From Tenacibaculum maritimum NCIMB 2154 (lineage in GTDB: Bacteria; Bacteroidota; Bacteroidia; Flavobacteriales; Flavobacteriaceae), in contig NZ_LT634361.1 of NCBI RefSeq assembly GCF_900119795.1, forward strand, positions 2,480,001 to 2,544,000: a DNA stretch of 64,000 bases, written 5' to 3'. How positions within the stretch are numbered: position 1 is the stretch's first letter; each line of letters opens with the position of its first letter. The position numbers and the translations under genes are program-made. Below, one piece after another: positions 58,529 through 64,000 of the stretch. A model generated the notes under the pieces. That model saw only the letters and a list, made by a program, of their open reading frames with translations, had not been told where the DNA came from and did not search any database.

Positions 58529-59398
58529 ATGAAAAAAACTTTAAAATATATTAGCCTAGCTATAGTCGCAGGCTTGACTTTAAGCTCTTGTAATGATGAG
58601 CAAAGTGGATTAAATTCTTCTAATTATAAATGGGAAGGTTCTACTGTTACTTTAACTACTTCTACTCCTACATATACTATTAGCGAAAAAGGTATTAGTG
58701 GCGACGATTTTGTTATTGAAGTAAATGCTTCTATAGCAAAACCTCAAGCAATTGATGCTATAATTGATTTAGTAAAATTATCTGGTACTGCTAACTCATC
58801 TGACTATACGTTAGGGCAAATTAAAATACCTGCTGGGTTAACATCTGCCAAAAGCTCTATTAAAATACATAAAACAGGAGATATAGAAAAAGACGAAAAC
58901 CTTGTTGTCGGGGCTGTTTCAAAAGGAAATTTTACTATAAGCAATTTTAAATTACCGATTAATATTACTGATGATTACATCAACGATCAGTTAGTCTTTA
59001 ACGCAACATGGGCTGGTAGCTATACTTATACACCAGCTACGCTTCCTGCTTCTGTTACTATCAATTTTTGTGATATAGATATTGATGTGCTTTTATTTGA
59101 TGAAAACAATAATCTTGTCGGTCCTATTTCAGAAACTACAAGTTGTACAGAAACAGGCGCTTTATCAGGTCTTGCTGATGGTAAATATAAAGTTGCACTA
59201 AATATATATAGAAACCTTTTAGCTGGTTTAGGTACGAATCAACCCTTACCTGTAACCCTTACTTACAACCAAGACTTTTTTATTGATAGTACTACTTTTG
59301 TTTATTCTGGCCTTAACACAAACAATGCTTCAGGAACTGTTTTCGTTGCAGAAGTTGAAGTAAAAGATGGTTATAAATACACAGTAACGCCTTTATAA
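58529..59398 (+). CDS. Second lipoprotein of unknown function in SusCD locus
   Basis: A 289-residue lipoprotein, Cys21 in LSSCNDEQSG. Residues 35-150 look like a Calx-beta or similar beta-sandwich domain (FVIEVNASIAKPQAIDAIID, SGTANSSDYTLGQIKIPAG). The C-terminal part may be a second beta domain of the kind found in surface adhesins. It is the last gene before a terminator hairpin. Substrate binding for the SusCD pair is a guess. Confidence 0.78.
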   Translation: MKKTLKYISLAIVAGLTLSSCNDEQSGLNSSNYKWEGSTVTLTTSTPTYTISEKGISGDDFVIEVNASIAKPQAIDAIIDLVKLSGTANSSDYTLGQIKIPAGLTSAKSSIKIHKTGDIEKDENLVVGAVSKGNFTISNFKLPINITDDYINDQLVFNATWAGSYTYTPATLPASVTINFCDIDIDVLLFDENNNLVGPISETTSCTETGALSGLADGKYKVALNIYRNLLAGLGTNQPLPVTLTYNQDFFIDSTTFVYSGLNTNNASGTVFVAEVEVKDGYKYTVTPL

Positions 59399-59429
59399 AA
59401 GGATAAGTATTTCTTATATTAAAATAAGT

Positions 59430-59465
59430 AGCGGTTATTGAATAACACCACATTCAATAGCCGCT
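59430..59465 (+). terminator. Intrinsic terminator of the first right-hand SusCD operon
   Basis: AGCGGTTATTGAAT (59430-59443) pairs with ATTCAATAGCCGCT (59452-59465) with one G-T pair and an 8-nt loop, followed by TTTAC. It lies about 30 nt after the stop. Confidence 0.75.
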
Positions 59466-59659
59466 TTTACTTTATTTCAATTTTCACCTAATCTTTTAAG
59501 TAACTTATTTATTTGAAACACCCCTGTTTTTTTTAAATAAAAACCTCATAAACAAACAATTGCCCTCCCCATACTCAAACTCCTTAATTTTAAATACCTT
59601 TTTTCCCCTTCACTAGGCAAATCTTCTTCATTTTTTTGAGCTATTTATTCTGTTAAAAT

Positions 59660-59719
59660 GATTGTTAAATTAATATTATTTTAAGACTTTAGCGGCCGAT
59701 TAATTCAAATAATTAAATA
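59660..59719 (+). promoter_or_regulatory. Promoter and leader of the second right-hand SusC gene
   Basis: TTG at about 59663, 20 nt, GACTTTAG and CGG, then a leader nearly identical to the one before the first SusC gene (difference at a few bases such as GGCCG for GGCTA). The rest of the 59466-59660 gap is AT-rich and shows no gene. Confidence 0.5.
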
Positions 59720-62700
59720 ATGAAGACAAAGTTTAATGGAATTTTAACGCTCTTCCTAGCGTTAATTGTGCAAATATCATTTGCGCAAGACAAAATTATT
59801 TCAGGTGTTGTTTCTGATGAATCAGGCCCATTGCCAGGAGTAACTATAATAAAAAAAGGAACTACAATTGGTGTAGAAACTGACTTTGATGGTAATTATA
59901 CTATAAATGCCAAGTCAGGAGATGTTCTTGTTTTTAATTTCGTAGGAATGAAAACTACTCAAAGAACTGTTAAATCATCTAATCAAATAAACGTTGTTAT
60001 GGAAAATGACAATGTATTAGAAGAAGTAGTTATTCTGGGGTACAACAGTAAAAGTAAAGACATTCTTACCTCTGGGGTTTCTACAGTTACAGCTCAAGAA
60101 ATTTCTGCAGTCTCATCAACTACGAATATTACGAATGCTCTGCAAGGAAAGGCTGCTGGAGTTGTTGTAACCGCAGCAAATGGAAAGCCTGGGGAAGGTG
60201 CCTTCGTAAGAATTAGAGGTATCGGTTCAGCAAATGCTGGGCAAGAGCCCTTGTATATTGTAGATGGAATTCCTGTTTCTGAAAGTGATCTAAATCTAAT
60301 TAATAGTTCTGATGTTGAATCAATATCTGTATTGAAAGATGCTTCATCTACCGCCGCTTACGGTGCTAGGGGATCTAATGGTGTAGTTGTTATGACTACT
60401 AAACAAGGAAAGCAAGGTGCTAAAGCTAAAATAAAATTCAGCTCTCAAATTGGATTTAGTGAGAAAGTTAAAGATAACTTTACTATGATGAATGCTGAAC
60501 AAAAGCTTCAATACGAACGCGAAATTGGTAAGGGAACAGGCTCTAATCTTTCAGAAAATGAGTGGAATAGACTTGTAAGTTATAACCACGATTGGCAAAA
60601 TGACCTACTAAAAACTGGTTTTATTAAGTCAAACGGTATATCCATCAGCGGAGGTTCTGAAAAATCTAGTTATTTTGTTTCTTTTAAATCTGAATCCGAT
60701 ACTGGTATCATTGATGGTTTAAATGGATTCGAGAGAACAACTGGTAGAATTAACTTATCTAGTGAATTAAATGACTGGTTAGACTTCAGAATTACTAGTG
60801 GTGTTTCACATACTTTTTCTACAGAACCAAGAGATACCAATAACGTTCAGAATCCTTTTGCTGCAATGTACACATACAATTCTTATGAACCTTTATATAA
60901 TTTAGATTCTAACGGAAACATTATACTTGATTCCAATGGTCAACCTACTTATAATTTAACTCATAGCGGATTTTCTATATCTGAGGCCATTAGAAATAAT
61001 CCTTCTTCAGAAGAATACTTAAGATTTATAGGTTCTGCAGCTTTAGATTTTAAATTTCTAGAAAACAAATTAATTTATACACCTCAAATAAGTTTAACTT
61101 ATAATACTCTGAGATCTGAATCTTACATTCAACCAGGTTCAGTACTGGATGGCTATATCGGTGACAAGAAAGCTCCAGGTATAAAAACAGATAGGGGTAA
61201 CAGCAGTTTTACTTATAACTTTTTAAATAAAATTTCATATAATGATAGTTTTGATGAAGTTCATAATTACGGAATAACGCTTTTCACCGAATTTTATAAT
61301 AACAATTTTAGAAGATACAGGCTTTCTAGTAAAGGTTTTCCTTCTCCTGACTTAAATACTCAAGACAATTCTGCTGAGCCAACAAATGCAAGCTCTTTTA
61401 GAAGTGAAGAAACCTTATTCTCAACCGCTGCCTTATTAGATTATAATTATAACGAAAAATATGTATTATCAGCATCTTTGAGGAGAGATGGATCTTCTCG
61501 TTTTGGTGATAATAAAAAATACGGTGTTTTCTGGTCTGCAAGTGCTGCTTGGAATATTCATAAAGAAGTTTTTTTAAAGGCTAACTTTATAAACGATTTA
61601 AAACTACGTGTTTCATATGGTACTTCTGGAAATGATAGAGTCCCTGGAAGATATAGCTCTTTAGACACGTATAGTCTTACAAGTTACAATGGAGAATCTG
61701 CTGCATACCCTAATAACGTTCCTAATAAAGATTTACAATGGGAATCTAAAGCTTCATTCGATTTAGGTCTTGATTTCACTTTATTCAACAGAAGAGTAAA
61801 CGGAGTAATAAACTATTTCAATACAAAAACGAAAGATTTAATCTTCCAAGAAAATTTAGCGCAATCAACAGGAGCTGCTGGAAATCCTAGCAGATTTGTA
61901 AACTTAGGTAAAATTTCCTCTACAGGACTTGAAGCTGAATTAAACGGAGATCTTATTAAAAATGAAAATTTTACTTGGAATTTAGGAGCCAACATCGCTT
62001 TTGTTAGAACAATCGTTGATGAACTACCTGGCGGTTTAGATAAGCACCCTAGTAGCTACCCTAATATCATATTAAGAGAAGGTGAACGAATGAACACCCA
62101 CTTCTTAGTTCGTTATGCAGGCGTTAATCCTAAAAACGGTAGGGCTTTATATTATGACAAGAATGGGGTTATTACAGAGAAATACAACCCTAACGATGCG
62201 GTAGTATTAAAAGATAAAACACCCTCTCCTGATTTTGATGGTAGCCTAAATACCAAACTCTCTTATAAAGGAATTAGCTTGTCTGCAAATATGTACTTTA
62301 AGTATGGAAATTATATTTATAATAACCAAGAATCTCAGCACTTAACTGATGGAAATTCAATTGTAGATAATCAAAGACTAGATGCTTTTAACTTCTGGAG
62401 AAAACCTGGAGATGTTAACGTTTTACCAAATCCAAAAGACCCTTTAAACACTTCTGAAAGATCAGACCGATTTTTACAAGATGGATCTTACCTAAGGTTA
62501 AGAAGTATAAAATTAGGATATGATCTACCTAAAAAGTGGTTAGGAAAAAATAGTTTCTTCTCCGGAGTGAATATGTATCTACAAGGTCAGAATATATGGA
62601 CCTATGCTCCTCACTTCAAAGGTGATCCTGAAGTTGGATTTGCTTCTGAAGAATCTGTGGGTAGAAATTCCGTAGGTTTTATACCTGGTGCAGCAAACTT

Positions 62701-62755
62701 AAACAGCTACCCTACTGTTAAATCTTTCTTATTAGGTATAGACGTAACATTTTAA
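59720..62755 (+). CDS. SusC/RagA family TonB-linked outer-membrane transporter (second of tandem pair)
   Basis: A 1011-residue paralogue with the same first 20 residues as the SusC at 53 kb (MKTKFNGILTLFLAL..QISFAQ). It has a carboxypeptidase-D-like domain (about 26-100), a plug (about 115-235, ALQGKAAGVVVTAANGKPGE, LYIVDGIPVSE, STAAYGARGSNGVV) and a barrel ending in LGIDVTF. The barrel has diverged from its neighbour, so substrate differs in all likelihood. A SusD gene follows after 15 nt. Confidence 0.95.
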   Translation: MKTKFNGILTLFLALIVQISFAQDKIISGVVSDESGPLPGVTIIKKGTTIGVETDFDGNYTINAKSGDVLVFNFVGMKTTQRTVKSSNQINVVMENDNVLEEVVILGYNSKSKDILTSGVSTVTAQEISAVSSTTNITNALQGKAAGVVVTAANGKPGEGAFVRIRGIGSANAGQEPLYIVDGIPVSESDLNLINSSDVESISVLKDASSTAAYGARGSNGVVVMTTKQGKQGAKAKIKFSSQIGFSEKVKDNFTMMNAEQKLQYEREIGKGTGSNLSENEWNRLVSYNHDWQNDLLKTGFIKSNGISISGGSEKSSYFVSFKSESDTGIIDGLNGFERTTGRINLSSELNDWLDFRITSGVSHTFSTEPRDTNNVQNPFAAMYTYNSYEPLYNLDSNGNIILDSNGQPTYNLTHSGFSISEAIRNNPSSEEYLRFIGSAALDFKFLENKLIYTPQISLTYNTLRSESYIQPGSVLDGYIGDKKAPGIKTDRGNSSFTYNFLNKISYNDSFDEVHNYGITLFTEFYNNNFRRYRLSSKGFPSPDLNTQDNSAEPTNASSFRSEETLFSTAALLDYNYNEKYVLSASLRRDGSSRFGDNKKYGVFWSASAAWNIHKEVFLKANFINDLKLRVSYGTSGNDRVPGRYSSLDTYSLTSYNGESAAYPNNVPNKDLQWESKASFDLGLDFTLFNRRVNGVINYFNTKTKDLIFQENLAQSTGAAGNPSRFVNLGKISSTGLEAELNGDLIKNENFTWNLGANIAFVRTIVDELPGGLDKHPSSYPNIILREGERMNTHFLVRYAGVNPKNGRALYYDKNGVITEKYNPNDAVVLKDKTPSPDFDGSLNTKLSYKGISLSANMYFKYGNYIYNNQESQHLTDGNSIVDNQRLDAFNFWRKPGDVNVLPNPKDPLNTSERSDRFLQDGSYLRLRSIKLGYDLPKKWLGKNSFFSGVNMYLQGQNIWTYAPHFKGDPEVGFASEESVGRNSVGFIPGAANLNSYPTVKSFLLGIDVTF

Positions 62756-62770
62756 TTAAACTAAGAAAAA

Positions 62771-64000
62771 ATGAACAAAATTTTATTAACACTAGGAATA
62801 ACTGTTGGAGTTCTTTCATTATCGTCATGTGAAGATCAATTAACCAACACCCCTCATAATTCACTAACCCCATCTTCGCTTTTCTCAACTCCTAATGGTT
62901 TTTCAAACGCCATCAAAGGGGTTTACTCAGGTATGATCGGTAACGACAGGGATGCTTCTAAAGATTACTATGGGGGAGATTACTATTCTGTACCTGATAT
63001 ATTGAGTGATAATCTTATTATCAATCAAAAAGGCCGACAATCAAAAAGAACTCTATACGACTGGTTATACAACAGTAATAGTTACAGCGGTTTTGACCTA
63101 TACGCTGATGCCTATAAAGCAATTAACAGATGCAATAGGGTCATTGAGAATATAAATAATCTAGCAGAAGGAGCATTCAAAAATAATATAGAAGGGGAAG
63201 CTTTAGCTATTAGGGCTCTAGCACACTTTAATTTAGTACGAACTTATGCTCAAATTCCTACTCAGTCCACTAATGCAGGTGAATCTCTAGGCGTTCCTTA
63301 CGTAACTAGCAGTGCCCCTCTTCTAAAACCTGTAAGAAATACAGTTAATGAGGTGTATGCTAATATTGTTTCTGATTTAATTGCTTCAGATAACTTAATA
63401 GCAACTTCAAATGGAACTGGTCGATTTAACAAAAATACAGTAGCTTCTATTTTATCGCGAGTTTACTTATATATGGGAGAATGGCAAAATGCTATAAATG
63501 CAGCTAATAAAGTAGCTGGTAATGTAGCTTCTATCACTAATTTTCCTAAAGTATGGAAAGATGAAAGTTTTGAAGGCGTTATTTCTCAATTCTTAATTAG
63601 AAATATTGATCAAATTGCCATAGGTACGGAATATTCGCAAACTAGCGCTACAAGTGGTGTTCGATCTGAGTATGTAATATCATATGATTTTTATCAAAAG
63701 TACAAATCTAATGATATAAGAAAAGATTCTTATATCTCTACAAGTCCTTTTGCTGGAACAAACTATAACCACATTGCCAAATATTTTGGAAAATCAGGTC
63801 AAACAAATAATATAGTAAATGCAAAAGTTATAAGAATGGCAGAAGTCATGCTTAATAAAGCTGAGGCTTTATCAGAACTACCTGGTCAAGATGCAGCTGC
63901 CCTAATAGCCTTAGATGCTGTAAGATCTAAACGATATACAAACTTCGTCTCTGGAGGGGAAACGGGGCAAGCACTAAAGGATGCTATTGCTCTAGAAAGA
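62771..64000 (+). CDS. SusD/RagB family lipoprotein, 3' end outside window
   Basis: Open from the ATG at 62771 to the window end (410 codons, no stop). Signal and lipobox are MNKILLTLGITVGVLSLSSC with Cys20, followed by acidic EDQ. SusD features include ALAIRALAHFNLVRTYAQIP, ASILSRVYLYMGEWQNAINA and RMAEVMLNKAEALSEL, with the usual C-terminal ending missing because of the cut. It partners the SusC just upstream and belongs to the classical SusD family, unlike the neighbour at 56 kb. Confidence 0.93.
   Translation, partial: MNKILLTLGITVGVLSLSSCEDQLTNTPHNSLTPSSLFSTPNGFSNAIKGVYSGMIGNDRDASKDYYGGDYYSVPDILSDNLIINQKGRQSKRTLYDWLYNSNSYSGFDLYADAYKAINRCNRVIENINNLAEGAFKNNIEGEALAIRALAHFNLVRTYAQIPTQSTNAGESLGVPYVTSSAPLLKPVRNTVNEVYANIVSDLIASDNLIATSNGTGRFNKNTVASILSRVYLYMGEWQNAINAANKVAGNVASITNFPKVWKDESFEGVISQFLIRNIDQIAIGTEYSQTSATSGVRSEYVISYDFYQKYKSNDIRKDSYISTSPFAGTNYNHIAKYFGKSGQTNNIVNAKVIRMAEVMLNKAEALSELPGQDAAALIALDAVRSKRYTNFVSGGETGQALKDAIALER

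Noticed and set aside
53033..62755. Possible mobile element because of the long duplicated SusC regions
   Set aside because: Similarity is confined to the leader and signal peptide; no transposase, terminal repeats or target duplications were seen.

Overview
The window looks like chromosomal DNA from a marine member of the Flavobacteriaceae (Bacteroidota), probably Tenacibaculum or a close relative. That placement is inference. What supports it: clearly AT-rich DNA, three SusC/SusD pairs, a type IX secretion (T9SS) C-terminal domain on a secreted protease, start codons preceded by A-rich tracts rather than Shine-Dalgarno sites, and several upstream regions matching the Bacteroidota sigma factor consensus (TTG, about 17-23 nt, TAnnTTTG).

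Left part (1-13.4 kb), housekeeping and envelope: the 3' end of an acidic-tailed protein; a menD and short S1/winged-helix gene pair; a fructose-6-phosphate aldolase/transaldolase; an SDR; pdxH-sixA-ppx; a large 23-residue-repeat OmpA protein followed by a perfect 58-bp palindrome; a decayed membrane-protein gene; a DUF389 membrane protein; a T9SS-exported C10 (streptopain-like) protease; and tRNA-Tyr and tRNA-Lys.

Middle (13.5-33.6 kb): an MlaF/MlaE-type ABC pair diverges from a PafA-type phosphatase. Then come a PrsW-type protease, a CtlX-type arginine/citrulline hydrolase with arginase, citrate synthase and enolase. Between enolase and carA sits a four-gene accessory locus: SusC, SusD, a lipoprotein and an M16 peptidase, apparently for import and cleavage of a peptide or protein. 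In many Flavobacteriaceae rplQ, carA, eno and gltA are close neighbours, so the locus looks like an insertion into an ancestral housekeeping order.

33.6-51.1 kb, all on the minus strand: the joined str, S10, spc and alpha ribosomal operons (rpsL-rpsG-fusA-rpsJ // rplC ... rpsN // rpsH ... secY-infA-rpmJ-rpsM-rpsK-rpsD-rpoA-rplQ). Two internal gaps carry terminator-like hairpins overlapped or followed by promoter-like boxes: rpsJ-rplC, which also has a roughly 290-nt leader and a 30-codon ORF, and rpsN-rpsH. These suggest the cluster is transcribed as several units.

Right part (51.2-64 kb), plus strand: a compact Omp85-like barrel protein, then two tandem SusC/SusD loci. Their SusC genes share near-identical promoter, leader and signal-peptide DNA. 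The first locus also encodes two unknown lipoproteins; the second is cut by the window end. No degradative enzyme is present in these two loci inside the window, so their substrate cannot be read.
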